This document shows, piece after piece, positions 1 through 25,399 of a stretch of 64,000 bases of DNA. Every line of letters starts with the position of its first letter. Positions within the stretch are counted from its first letter, which is position 1. The position numbers were made by a program, and so were the translations under genes. The stretch spans positions 87,704,001 through 87,768,000 of the forward strand of contig NC_135786.1 of the NCBI RefSeq assembly GCF_051106095.1, given 5' to 3'. This stretch comes from Pogona vitticeps (taxonomy: Eukaryota > Chordata > Lepidosauria > Squamata > Agamidae). A model generated the notes under the pieces. The model saw only the letters and a program-made list of their open reading frames with translations. It was not told where the DNA came from and searched no databases.

Positions 1-210
1 TAGAGGACAGATTAACCAGTTTTGCTTTAGTTTCTATGGGAACTAATGCTTTGACTTACAAACCGTGCCTCAACATAAGAACAAAAACAGCTGGAACAGA
101 TTAATCAGGTTTCAGTGCATTCCTATGGGAAATGCTGGTTTGACTTACACACTTTTTGGCTTACGAACATCTTCTGGGACGGATTAAGTTCGTAGGTCAA
201 GGCAGCACTG
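1..210 (-). mobile_element. Tc1/mariner-type MITE remnant, cut by the window edge
   Basis: The right end reads TTCGTAGGTCAAGGCAGCACTG, a diverged form of the TIR seen in the CAGTGGTGCCTCGC family elsewhere in the window. The interior has the same blocks (cccataggaa-type, aatctgttcc-type). The left end lies outside. It sits in the presumed BCL10 3' UTR. Confidence 0.55.
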
Positions 211-469
211 TGCTGTAAATTGCAATAATCAATGAATGCAGCATAATGAACCGAATATGTAATAATGGAACAGATATCATTTTAGTTTTTTAAAAAACTA
301 AAATACTTATTGGATGCAGTCAGCTATTTCTCAGTCAGGTTGCTCAATATTTTCTTGGTCCAGTCTAACTTTACTAAAAATCTTTTTTTTTGGGGGGGGG
401 GGGGAGGGGGCTGCAAAACTGTACAAGGCACCTAAGCACAGTATTACTATTTAAACCTAAGGACAAAGA
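211..469 (-). other. BCL10 3' UTR, proximal
   Basis: This is sequence immediately 3' of the BCL10 stop codon. It includes T8 and G-rich runs near 383-409. No polyadenylation signal is placed here; human BCL10 has a long 3' UTR, so the end is probably beyond the window. Confidence 0.6.
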
Positions 470-10780
<10,311 letters not shown>

Positions 10781-11190
10781 GGCGGAGACGCCGGCGCGCT
10801 TTCGACCAGTCAAGTCGAGGACGGAGCCCCCTCCCGCTCCCCGCCGGCGACGCGCACACAAGGCGGGCCGAGGCCGGACTCTCGCCGCGGGTTACCCGAG
10901 TCTCCGGCGGCGGCGGCGGCGAGGGTAGCCAGGCCACGCCCTCTCGCCATGAAGCTCCGCCCACGGACAGCGAGCGAAGGCCCTTTGCTGGAAACGCGGC
11001 CTGATCCCGCGCGAGCCAGCTCCGGTCCCCGGCCTCCCTGAGAGCAAGGCGGGAGAGTCGCGGAGCCTTCAGGACCAGCAAGAGTCATTTGGCAGAAGCG
11101 TGGGTGGTCGTCAGAAGCCGTGCGTTTGACTGCCATTCGCGAAAGCTTGTGCAGGGTAAAACTGGTTCGTCTTCAGGGTGCCACAAGATT

Positions 11191-11452
11191 CTTCGATGGC
11201 TTTGCAAAGCAAAGCAAAGCGTGCTGCTTATATACCGCCCCATAGTGCTTCAAGCACTTTCTGGGCGGTTTACAAATTAATTACGCAGGCTACATATTGC
11301 CCCCCCCCCCAGCAAGCTGGGATTTTACCGACCTCGGAAGGATAGAAGGCTGAGTCAACCTTGAGCTGGCTACCTGGGATTTGAACCCCAGGTCGTGAGC
11401 ACAGTTTTGGCTGCAGTACAGCAATTTAACCACTGCGCTACGAGGCTTGGAC
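11191..11452 (-). mobile_element. tRNA-derived SINE
   Basis: The minus strand starts with a tRNA-like head (box-A-like TAGCGCAGTGGTTA; box-B-like GGGGTTCAAATCCCA), passes CTCAAGGTTGACTCAGCC and ends with CCGCCCAGAAAGTGCTTGAA, GGGGCGGTATATAAGCAGC and a GCTTT-repeat tail. A second copy lies at 32462-32703. It is not a functional tRNA. Confidence 0.85.
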
Positions 11453-11459
11453 GGCTGCT

Positions 11460-12825
11460 CTCCTGGAAAGAATGGGCCGAGTTTAGCATCATTTTTGATT
11501 GATACGTTTTCTCTAGACACGAAAGGGACATCCATATAGGTTCCTGACATCTCTAATACAGTTACATAGAACAAGGACTTCTGTCACTTTTCCTAACAGA
11601 AAGTTTCTTGATTTTTTTGGTGCTTCCTCGAGAAAGAGGAAAACGTGCTTAGTCACCCCAAGTTTCAAGGGGCTGAATCCACATGTGGAAAGGACTCCTG
11701 TGCTTCAGTTCTGCTCTATCCCCAACAGTTTACTGCTCCTGCTGCTGGATTACTATACTACCTCTCCTGTATCGTTGGCCAGCCTCTGGGTTTCAAGCTC
11801 CTGGATGCTCTTTCGCCTACTGGTTTCTTGACTAGTATCAGTTCAGTGGGAAATATTCCCAGGCAAATCTGTATTGAATCGCACCCCAAATCTGTGATCT
11901 TCGACCACCAGATCTAACAGCAAGGACCACTGAATTTACAGGGCCTAACAGCAGTATAGACATATATAACATTCCTTCATTACTCACTCTTGGTTTTGGA
12001 ACACACTGTTTTTCTTTTCTTTTTTTATACCATTATTCTATTAGTCTTAAGGCGTCATGAAATTATGCATGCACATGCAGGTTAAGAATGTAAGCCATTT
12101 TCATCCCTGTTTGAACACTTGGAATTTGAGTAGACTGTGAAAATTGACAGTTCCATAAATGAGAGCATGAAGCATAACAGGAACCTCATTGCTTGAATGT
12201 CCAACTACTGACATGACACTGAGCAATGAGTAATTATTGAGTGTCTCTACTATTTTGTACTTCAAGGTGTGAGGCTGTGTGCAGGTGGCTGCTTAATCAG
12301 TTTCTCCATTTCCAGGATTTTTCCCTTTTATTGGAAACAGCTGCATCATGCTGTAATTGCAGAATTTGTCCCCTGCATTCTGCTGATGTAAACGTAAGTG
12401 GCTTCCAGAACTATTGAAGATGATTGTGATTCACACAGAGCAAAGAGTAAATGGACAGAAATTTTAAGAGGGGAGTATGTTTTGGGTTCCAAGTGTTTTG
12501 ATAACTTCCAAGCAGAGTTATTGAAGAAAATGATAAGTGGGCAAGTTGTTAAACAGATAAGCTAAATGGCCAAGTCGTCTGGCAGATCGTAACAGGACTG
12601 AATCTTCATGAAAGTCCATTATCTTCATTGCCCAGAATCCTGTTGATTGTCTACATCAGCACAAGTGCAATGGCATAAATTGCTACTAGCTAATAAATCA
12701 TTGCTTGTACTCCTTATTGTGCACCAGTCATTTGACTTGGTGCATGACAAGGAATACAGGCTGTGATTTGTTAAATACTGCTGCAATTTCTGCCATTGCA
12801 AGTCTCTCTGTCTGTCTATCCATCC
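11460..12825. other. Intergenic, nothing recognised
   Basis: AT-rich sequence upstream of BCL10 with no coding, RNA or repeat signal that I can support. Confidence 0.5.
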
Positions 12826-12829
12826 ATCC

Positions 12830-13240
12830 ATCAAGGTGGCTTACATAATTAAAATACAAAGTATACAAATACTAAAAAGGATCAAACAAATAACACAGTA
12901 AAAGATTGTAAACAGAAGCAACATTAAAACACATTGAAACCAGTAAGGTACAGCAATCCATTGAAGAACACCACCCAGGCAGTCAGTCCAAAAATCTTGC
13001 TTGAAGAAAAAGCTCTTTGTTTGTGGAAGGACAGCAAAGGCAGGGCCAGCCTGGCCTCCTGTGGGAGGGAGTTCCAGAGTCTGTGAGTAGCGACAGAGAA
13101 GGCCCTCTCCTGTGTCCCTATCAGACATGCCTGTGAAGATGGTGAGACCAAGAGATAGGCTTCTCCTGATTTTCCTAACACCTGGACAGACGCACAATGG
13201 GAGATGCAGTTCTTGTGATAGCTTGAAATTTCACATGATA
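12830..13240 (-). mobile_element. L2-type LINE 3' fragment
   Basis: On the minus strand the decoded protein contains AFSVATHRLWNSLPQEARL followed by ALPLLSFHK, the typical C-terminus of L2-clade reverse transcriptase proteins. A short 3' UTR ends near a (CCAT)n run at about 12820. Only the end of the LINE is present. Confidence 0.8.
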
Positions 13241-13449
13241 TACTATGACTTGTTTGAATGAACACAGGAAAGCAGCTTAAGAGATGACTACAGAAACCTG
13301 CCTTTTCTGTGGTACTTGAAAGCCTGGATAAAACTCCATGGAAAGCAAAGAGCTGCCTGAAATCTCCCTCAAATTTTACACCACACTGGGAACTCCAGCA
13401 CATGTTTAAACATGAAATAGATAACACCTACCATGATAATACATCAGAA

Positions 13450-13665
13450 TAATACTAATAACTGTGTGCTGTCAAGTGAATTCTGATTTATGGCAACCCT
13501 TTTCAGAGTTTTCTAGATAGAAAGTACTCAGAAGCTGCTACTATTTCCTTCTTTTGGGGGGGGCATCCTGAGACAGTCTGGCTTGCCCCAAAAAACTACA
13601 CAGTATTGAACTCCCAACCTCTGGCTCCTAACTCACTGATTGTCAAGTGTTCTGCCTTTTTTAAA
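13450..13665 (-). mobile_element. tRNA-derived SINE, diverged
   Basis: On the minus strand the box-B region AGGTTGGGAGTTCAATAC is followed by GGGGCAAGCC, GGATGC and a ATGGC-CATAA-AATTC-type tail. The 27425-27655 copy shares the same order: TACTCA-AGAAG, CATCCTG, CCAACCTCTGGCTCC on plus. Confidence 0.6.
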
Positions 13666-13669
13666 AAAT

Positions 13670-15400
13670 ACAACTGTCTTTGTGTTTATAAGCATCAGAC
13701 ACTGTGTCCTAAAATCACTTCTTATGGGCTATCAAGTCTACTTCCAACATAATCATCTGAATTCTTTTTGTTCTTGGATTTAAATGTTGAAAACAATATT
13801 GGAATTTCAATAATTTTTCCTGAGTTCCTGGACGGAGAGGAGGGGGGTTGGAATAACAGTAAATCTATGGATGATTTGTAGTACATTGGCTAGAGTTTCT
13901 GACACCCAGATGTTTAACAACAGCAACAGCTACACTAGGCTATTATAATGAGGACAGTTTGGGTTAATTAAGAGTGGCCCTTTGTGTGAAAGGACTATGA
14001 GTTCAGATCTGTTCTGCTCTTGAAAAATGATTTCATAGGCTCTAAATGCATGCCTGTCTTTAATTCTAAACCTTTTACTACTCTGGTTGGTGAATTCTAG
14101 TAAACAATAAAGTAGATCCAACAAGTCTGAAGTCTGCTTATCCCTGTTCCAGATGATGTGAACACAGCCTTCTTGTTCACTGTTCACCCTACATGAACTA
14201 TGAGTTCACCACATATTCAGGAAGCATCTGTATGTTTGAAAAGTTCCCAAAGCTGGCACCACCAAGGCCTTGCAACATCATCCTCTGAAAGAAAATCACT
14301 TTGATGATCCGTTGAAATTAACATGGTTGTTCTTGGCCTAGTAGTGTTCAGCTGCCTCAGGTGAAAAATATATTATTTTTGGAATAATCAAGGTATAGTA
14401 TTTTTAAAAAATCTGACATGTTATGACCTTGCTCTAAATAGCATGCACGGACTTTGCTAACTAATCATATGTATGCCTTACTCAATTTTTAATGGCTGCT
14501 GATTTAGTGAAATGAATATTGCTTTTTGTTGTTGTTGTTATATGGTTTTCTTTTGGCCCAAATCCTGTTTGGTTTTACTATGTGCACAGTGCTCTGTTGA
14601 GCATGCGGTTGCTCCTTCCATACTATTTGCATAAGAGAGTATACACTATCTGCTCCCCCTTCGGAAAGTGGAAGTCATGTTGCTTTGCTGGCAAAACCTA
14701 TCATTAATTTGTTAAAACCTTCCCCTCACAAATGTTAATAGCAGCTGCTAAAATTTTTGCCACATTGTATAGAATGCATGTGTAACATCCTGATAAAAGT
14801 AAATAATGCACAAAAATGTATAAAATGCCTCAGAGCACCCAGGGAATGATTTTAAATCCTGACTATAAAATGAATGGGGTTCAGCGTGTTCTAGATTGGG
14901 GTCACATATCCTCCTAAAGGTCAGATTCCCAGTTTGAGGATTCAGCTTCTGCTGATTTGTCAATTGCAGTCTTGCAGGCCCAGAGATTTCTTGGCCACAA
15001 TTGCTGAATTGCAACAGGCGCAAATATTTTCAGTGGTAATGATAGTGATAGTGATAATGTATTCTTTTATAGTTAAAATGCAACTCCACTATCTATTGGT
15101 TGTTCCAGTATTTTAACTGCACAAAGCACCATTTTTCGACAAAGATCAACCCTGATAATTATGGCCCTTTGGATATTTTTGCACTCCCACTCCATAGTCA
15201 GCTAGACTTACTAGGACTGATGGCCACCATTGCCCTTTCTGTGCCCACACAAGCACTACCTTTTCTTTGACTTGAAGCTCCACTCAGCTTCATTGGATAA
15301 TAGTATGAGATTGTAAAGAAGTATTCACTTTCTCCAGACCATGCAGAATTTTATGTACCTCTGTGAGCCTGGGGGCGGATCTGATAAAATCTCTGCCAGA
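13670..15400. other. Intergenic, nothing recognised
   Basis: No supportable gene or repeat. Reading frames here are short and lack family similarity. Confidence 0.5.
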
Positions 15401-15419
15401 GTGCAGTCCATTCCCTGTG

Positions 15420-16130
15420 ACAGAGGTGGGAGGTGAAGAAAGAAAGGAAACACCGGAGATCTCTAGAGAAGTGGAAAATCAAGCTAGACAGTAGAAGTAG
15501 ACAGTGATTGGTGGAGAAAGAAGATGGAGCGTAGAGAAGAGGAAGGTTGAAAAAGGGGGGCGGGAGAAGAGAGGAGGCAGAAGTGGGAGCTGCAAAAGGG
15601 AAAGGGGAGAAAAAGGTCATGCCCCCAGGGTGGGAATGGATCCGGATGGGGAACCTGTGGATCCACAGGTGGGCGAAGTCAGTGGTTCCTTGGGAGGAAG
15701 TTGATGGGAGAAGGAGAGAAAGGGTATCCCAAAAACCCTCCTATTGGGGTGGGGAAAAACTCAGGGGTGGGGAAGAAAGATCAGGGAAGACAGAGCAAAG
15801 AGAGAAAAAGAGAAATCTTCACCCCCAGGACCTGGGATCTTCAGTACTCGAGATATTACTTCCCAGGTACCTGAGACCTGCCAGGAGGACAATTCTCCTT
15901 GCTGTCATTATCACCAGAACTGGTGCTGATGGACTTAAGAGACTGAAGGTGTTGGAAGACTGTGAGAACAAAAGTTTGAGCAACCTTTTCCAGTTTAGGA
16001 GAAGAATCCTTTTATTAATCTTATAAGTTCAGAAGAGTTGAATGTTAACATTGATGTTCAGAGTTTCCTTGTAGAAACAGACATTCCGGAAATAAATATT
16101 GAATGTTTGAAAGAGCCTGAGAAGTCTAAT
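15420..16130 (+). repeat. Unclassified purine-rich dispersed repeat, copy 1
   Basis: This G/A-rich stretch shares an ordered series of blocks with 33480-34225: a GCCCC-GGG-GGAATG block, TCCTATTGGGG versus TTCTTATTGGGG, CTTGCTGTCA, CTAATGGACT-like and GAAATAAAT near the end. Its family is unknown to me; it could be the 5' part of a retroelement. Confidence 0.5.
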
Positions 16131-16139
16131 ATATCATCA

Positions 16140-17655
16140 CATACACACACACCCCCTAAAAAGTCCTTCTCGTCGTTCGGACTGTCACAACCTCTACTAA
16201 GCCATCCTCATCCATTTGTCTCCCCCACCTCCCACTCAAGCTAAGGAGCTTGAAATGTAACCTTTCCTCATAAAGGAGTTGCTCGTCCCTTAATCATGCT
16301 GACAACATTTTGCTCTCTCTCTCTCTCTCTCTGCCTGGCTGTGATGATGAAAGCAGATTTGAAACAAGGCTATTCAGAAGAATAGCAGGATACATTTTCT
16401 ATGTGTCTCTTCATTGCTCTGTAATAAAACTTGTCTTCTGAGCTAGTTCCTCCTTTTCTCATCTTCACAGGAATGGGTTTTATTAGCCCGCCATTGTTTT
16501 TACAACAACTTGATTGCACCTTGCAATCTTATTTTCTATGGCTTCACAGTAATCAAAGATTACTTTCAAACATGTGTCAGGCTTTTAGGGAGAATCACGT
16601 AATGCATGCAAACGTCTTTCTAAATACATGTAGCATTTCTGAAACTGTGTTCTGCTAAAAATGTCTTGGCAATGTGGCAGGAGCTTTCATCTCTGCTTAT
16701 GCTGCTGTTAATGTCTGTTTTCTTCCACATTAAACTTTATGTTGTAAAATAAACCATCTGTTTTTGATTTCCTCTCTGATGCAAACTCATCTTTGTACAG
16801 TGAGACTGATTGAAGCAAATGCCTTTCCTCAATGGCTGCTCCAAGATGGAACTTTGGAGAGTATTTCCCTTCACCTTAGAGTCGCCTTTCTTGCATGACA
16901 AAATGACCCTTGTTTCTTCTTTTCAGGCCTCACACACATGCCCTCTGGGAACAGCTACATATACATAAAACCCAACCTAAGTCTCTCAGGTATGAGTGAC
17001 CTATGGGGAGATCAGTTTAATGTATAGCAGAATGGATGATGCAGACTAAGAAAGGAATGTTGCACCACCCTGGTCTCTATTTCACGTATTTAAGTACGTA
17101 ACCTTAGCTTAACTACCTTGTTCCCCTTCCCTGGAACTCTCATATACAAAGTTTCCACTAATGAAGGCAATGCAAATTATGTAAAATCAGTATCAATAGT
17201 TAATCAACAACATTGTATTTTAAAAAGCAGCAAGACCAAGCAAAATCTTCATTAATAAGTCGGTAAAACAGAGAGATCTTCCTTACCTATCTGAGTATAA
17301 GATGGAGACAGACTGGCGAGCATCCCTCTGAATCAGTTTGCTAATTGTGGACCTCTTGCAGAGAAAGATTTAACCCCTAATGCAAAAGCACCTTTACTGC
17401 AGTTGTAAAATACTGCCCTGAAAATGAACAAATCTCCACAAATCCATGTTACCCATTGCTGCAAGTGTCCTAATTCCTCAGAAGAATGCAAGAGGGCAGA
17501 AAAAGGAAGGTTAAAAGCAGTAGCAGCTGGTGGCCGTTGTGACTGGTGGGCTATAGGAAGCATGGTGGATGGTGTCAGGCAGAGAATATGCAAAGGTATG
17601 TATTTGCATGCACAAATGCAAGCATCTCTCTGTGTGCACGCTTGCACATGCGCAT
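16140..17655. other. Intergenic, nothing recognised
   Basis: AT-rich sequence with only a short (CT)n run near 16313-16332. Confidence 0.5.
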
Positions 17656-17656
17656 G

Positions 17657-20487
<2,831 letters not shown>

Positions 20488-20495
20488 CTTTAGTG

Positions 20496-20632
20496 CAGTG
20501 ATTCCCAACATTGGGTAACCCAGGTGTCCTTGGACTACGACTCCCAGAAACCCCAGCAAGCACAGCTAGAGGCGAAGGCTTCTGAGAGTTTTAGTCCAGG
20601 AACACCCGGGGACTCAAGGTTGGGAGCCACTG
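20496..20632. mobile_element. hAT-type palindromic MITE (CAGTGATTCCCAAC)
   Basis: A 137-bp element with ends CAGTGATTCCCAACATTGGG and AAGGTTGGGAGCCACTG. The flanking 8-mers CTTTAGTG (20488-20495) and CTCTAGTG (20633-20640) match at seven of eight positions. It is the same family as 2627, 8227 and 61101. Confidence 0.88.
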
Positions 20633-20644
20633 CTCTAGTGGAAG

Positions 20645-23600
20645 GGGAAAACTATCTTCCCCTACATCCTGTGCTGCACTCCTGGTTGCTTCTCCTCAAA
20701 CCTCCTATTTCAAAAAACAAGAAAGATACATTGAATGCATTAAGTACACATTTAACATACTGTTCCTGAGCAGTGGACGAGAACATTTCTAGAATGAATG
20801 TTTTTCCTGCCATGAATTCCCCAGGCAACCTTTTTAGCCTCAGTTCCATTGTATCACCCCATCCCATCAACTACTGTATAGGCAGTGGAGGTCCAAAAAG
20901 GGGGCACTGGGCTCAACCCAGTGACATACATTACAAAAAAGCTATTAAGCATTTAACAAGATGATCTCATTCCTCATCCACAATACAGCAGACCCCCCCC
21001 CCAAAAAAAATCAGATGCTATGTGGTAAGCATCAATGCCGTATGGGTTTGATCCACACAGGCAAAACAATTCTGAATTCTTTAGAGGCCTCTTGGCCAGG
21101 GATTGGATGCAGGTGAAAGTGCCTCTTCAGATCTGCTAGAGATCACTTCCCCCTTCCCCCACACCCCAGCTAGGCAGAATTTTTCACGATTGTAGGAGTA
21201 CTGCAGACAGAGGGTGTAACTAGACAGGGAAGCTGTCTCAGGCTGGATCAGATTGAAAATGGGTCATTTCTCTGGGTGCGTTCTGTCTCCCATAGCGTTT
21301 TAGATGTTTCCATTCACACACAAAAGTATGCTTATCTTGAGAGAGTAAATCACACCACACCTGAGATAGCTGCAGTTTTCATGGGGATCACTCCTTGCGT
21401 GGTACCCTCTTCCAAGCTCTTTCTTTTATCCCCTGTGGTCAGCTCTCAGCTGCCCAAGTGCATATGGAATGGAATCCCAGAATTTTCCTATGGGAAGACT
21501 GTGGATCGGGTTTGGGGTCCAGAGTAGCTTGGTTTGTTGAATCTCCCTCCTGCCTGCAGGAACTGCTTTGGGTGTTAATACAGAGATGGGGGTGGAGGTC
21601 CAAAAAAGGGCACTGGGTTCAAAATGCACATGGTGGGGAGAGTAGTTGCACTGTTTTGATTTGGGTGGGTACCACATTGGGGTGAGAAGGAAAACAATAA
21701 GAACATAGTGATGGGAATTGGAACAAGACTTTCCTTTAGACAGGTGAGGGAGGAAGGGGCCGTGGCAATGTGTGTGTAGTGGAGGGGAGAGTTTCATCAA
21801 TTCTCACTATTTTCCCTCCCCATTTGGAAATTGATGGGAGAAACTATACTAAAGGAGCTGACCACTCTTTTATCTCACTCCGAGAGTATTATGTTGATGG
21901 TGGAGGGAGGTGGGGAGACAGAGTGTAGGAGATGTGAAGGAGGAAGAAGAAGCAGGAACAGCACACAGTCTTGCATCTGCATGTGTTTCTCTTTCCTCCC
22001 TTCCCTTCTCTTCCTGATCTATTTCTCTGAGAAAGGGAACTTGAGAAAGAAAGAATGCTCTGAAGCTGCTGCCAAGCACAGGTACCATAGTGGTGGTATG
22101 GATTTGGATCAGTGCTTGCTTTGCTCCTAAGGACTCCTTTTAATCGAGAGGTGGTGTGCCTTTCTCTCTCCCTTTACTTCTGCCTCTTCATCGCCCTTCA
22201 TTTCATCCTCTGCTGCCAACTATTCTCCTCTCCCCTCCAAGTGACATTGTGCTGAATTGAGATAATATTATTGAGATAATATTTCACTTGGGAGTGAAAT
22301 AGGAGATTACACAGGAAACAATGTGATCGCAACCTCTCCAAAAAGCCTCTGTACCCAAAAAGGTCCGGATGGCCATGGAAGAGGGCTGAGCTGGTTTGTG
22401 ATTGTAGTCACTGAAAAACAGATTGAACTTGACCATGCCCAGCAGCAATCCAAAATGGGGGATAAATTGCTGTGTAAGTGCTCCCACTTTCTATGTTAGG
22501 CCCATAAACAAAATTTTCCAGTAGCTTCTTGGAGCAGCTTGGGAAGCTATGAGGATGATCTTGGAGAACTAAAATAGAAACTCCTGTTTCCTTCCTCTAT
22601 TCCATAATCGAGTGAGTATGTAGTCACTCAGTGGCTCGGTTCTCCACCTGGAGTTGCTCTGTTGCTTAGCTTCATGGAGTTCTAATTCTCAAAATGCTTT
22701 GCTAAAAGAAATGTGTTACTGTTATATCCCACTTTCCTCAGTAAGGTACATAGTCAACTAACCAAAGCTTTAGCAAAATACAAGAATATAAAAACACAGT
22801 TCAGAGGTACAGTGACACTTTATTCCACTTTATGGGTGTACATAGTACTGAATTCGCAAAAGACAAAACAAAACAGAAAAACCAGAGCCACTTTTTCCCC
22901 AGTGTTAACAGACAATGGAATGCATTCATATCTTGGCACAAAAAGTGGGCAACAATATACTTGAAATATAACAAGGGTTTTCTCAAAGGTAACAAATTAT
23001 AATACTGAGATGATTTAGTAGTTTTAGTTGTGTCCTGCTGAGCAACACAAAACACATGACTCACATGCAACTTCATACAAATTACATCATCAGACATCCA
23101 CTACCAGGCTTTTTTTAGGAGTTCAAATGAGGTCCCTAATATTTTGTTCAAAGCCACTAGCAATTAAAAAAAAACCCTCACTTTTAAAAATCACACTGTC
23201 TTTATGGATATGTATCAGTTCCTGAGAACCATTTGATTGCCATCTGATTATTTCAGCCTAGTTTTGTGTTTAAATAGTACTTAAATATCTAAATTGTCCC
23301 AGAGTTTGCTGTCAATAAGAGAAGAAACAGGGGCCAATTATGACAGTTCCCTACCAAGCTGAACAGGGTGTTCCACATGAGCTATGATCCTATCTCACAG
23401 GGATTGCTGAGTTACACATGTCCTTAAAAATCCACGCTATCCTTCTGAAACATGGCATTTGCAAAATGTTTAACTGAGTGTGTACTTTGTGGTGTGGGTT
23501 GGAGTGGAAAAATGCCAAGTGTAGCAATATAAGGTACAACATGTATTTTTTAAAAAAACCTTCTTATTGGCACCAGGAAGGGAGCCTTAGCTGACACTGA

Positions 23601-25399
23601 ACACTTTTTGTCCAACAAAGAAACACACACATTGCATCATTTTATTCAGACCCAGAAAGAAGCAAAACAACCCAAACAGCTAGGGCTGGAATAGGACAGC
23701 CTGTTTAGGCCTCCAGATTTGTAACCACCAAGTTCAGGACAAAAAGTATTAAGTTCTAGAAACGTCATGGATAAAGAAAGAAGGGAATCTACGGACAATA
23801 TAGGTTATAGAGTACATCACTGTGAAGCTTGCCATCTTTTAATTCACAGCAGTTCAGAACATTTAACATGGAGCAAGGTAGTGTGAGAGAAGCCATATCA
23901 GATTCCAAGAGACTGACAGCCTGTTTATGCTAACCATGGACTCACATGATGGTTGCTTTCATGGAGTATGGCTACATCAGGCAAAAGTCCGAGAGCGACA
24001 GATATATTTAAAATGCTGTCCTGTAACTATCTGCATATGCCACGTCAGGAGAAAAAGCCAGACTAAACTACTCTTAAGTAGTTATTGCACTTAATGCACT
24101 ATTCAAATATGCAGCCGGAGATATGCCATTATTTAGATATATAATATCACAGATCTCTAGCTAAAATATTAAAGAAAAGACTTCCACCTTTGAGAGTCGC
24201 TCTGCATCTGATATATAAATCCATTCTGAACCTCCAGTAGAGCTTGTCTATGCCAATTTGGCATAGAACCCATGAGCATAGAACCTATCCATTGCATATA
24301 TGCTCTTCTTGTATGATAGGGGGTGGTATCAAGCTACAGCTAATAACGCAAGGGAAATGTATCTGCTGGAGAAATATAAAGAATATACATAAAGGATGTT
24401 CCAAGGATTACTTTCTTCTCCACATACATGCACCCTTCAAATTCAGAAAAGTCTCATTGTAGAAAGAAGGTTCTTGATTCAGGAGAAGATGTCAACCATC
24501 ATGACAAAAATCACAGAAGTTGGCTAATAGACATTATGATCATTTTATTTGGAAACTGGTCTGGAAACTGACTTTGAGGAATGACTTAGAAACTCATTAA
24601 CAAATATAAATAAAGCAAATTAACCAAGTGACCTGATTAAGGGTAGAACTCTAAACATACTTTCCTGGGATTTGGACCCACCAGAATTTACTTCTGAATA
24701 GACATGCATAGACTTTGCACAATAAAAAATCCCTTAAAGAGAAATCGAAAGTTCAGCAGAGGCAACCTATCACAAAATTAATTTAGGCCACTATTCATCC
24801 CTGAAAACACACTTCTCTTGAATATAAAACATGTCAAAATGTCTAATTTTGACACAATGAGCCACAGGAGAGTAGCATAAAAATAATGCAACAGTAGGCA
24901 ATGGACACTAGTCTAGAAGATGTTCATTAGTCATATACCTGCATGGTACCTTGGAAATGAACCAAAAGCACAGTTTTACAGCTGAACAGCAGAAACAACT
25001 GGAAGCATCAGACACAGAGACAATTTGACAGAAAATTTCAGACTTCAGCACCACAAGCAAGAGAACAACGGCAGCTGGTCTAGCATTCTTTCCTTGTGAC
25101 AAGGCTTAAAGAAGCAACAGCAAAGCAGATTTCATGTATTCTGAGTGGCGGTGTTTGTATTTGGAAAGTGATGATGACATACTGATGAATAGCTGAATAT
25201 TAAGTTTATACAACTGTAATTACTGTTATTTTGCAAGAGCAACCCACCATTGTTATTTGCTCTAATAAACATTTTCACATGGTGAAATAAAGCCCTCACT
25301 TTCTTAAGAAATCCCACTTCCTTAAGAAGGATTGCCAATGCATCTTCCATGAATTGTTTCTTTATTTCACTGTCTAGGTTTCATGTAAACTTGCTCTCA
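20645..25399. other. Intergenic, nothing recognised
   Basis: No gene or well-supported repeat. A block at 24640-24720 resembles short old repeats with a TTTACTTCTGAATAGACATG core but is too short to classify. Confidence 0.45.

Noticed and set aside
11089-11280. Divergent plus-strand gene from the BCL10 promoter
   Set aside because: The 63-codon frame runs into a SINE and has no similarity; an antisense noncoding RNA is possible but unsupported by sequence alone.
11370-11452. Possible tRNA gene (box A and box B on the minus strand; also 2787-2870 and 32640-32703)
   Set aside because: Each is the head of a SINE with a family-typical body and tail and no complete cloverleaf.
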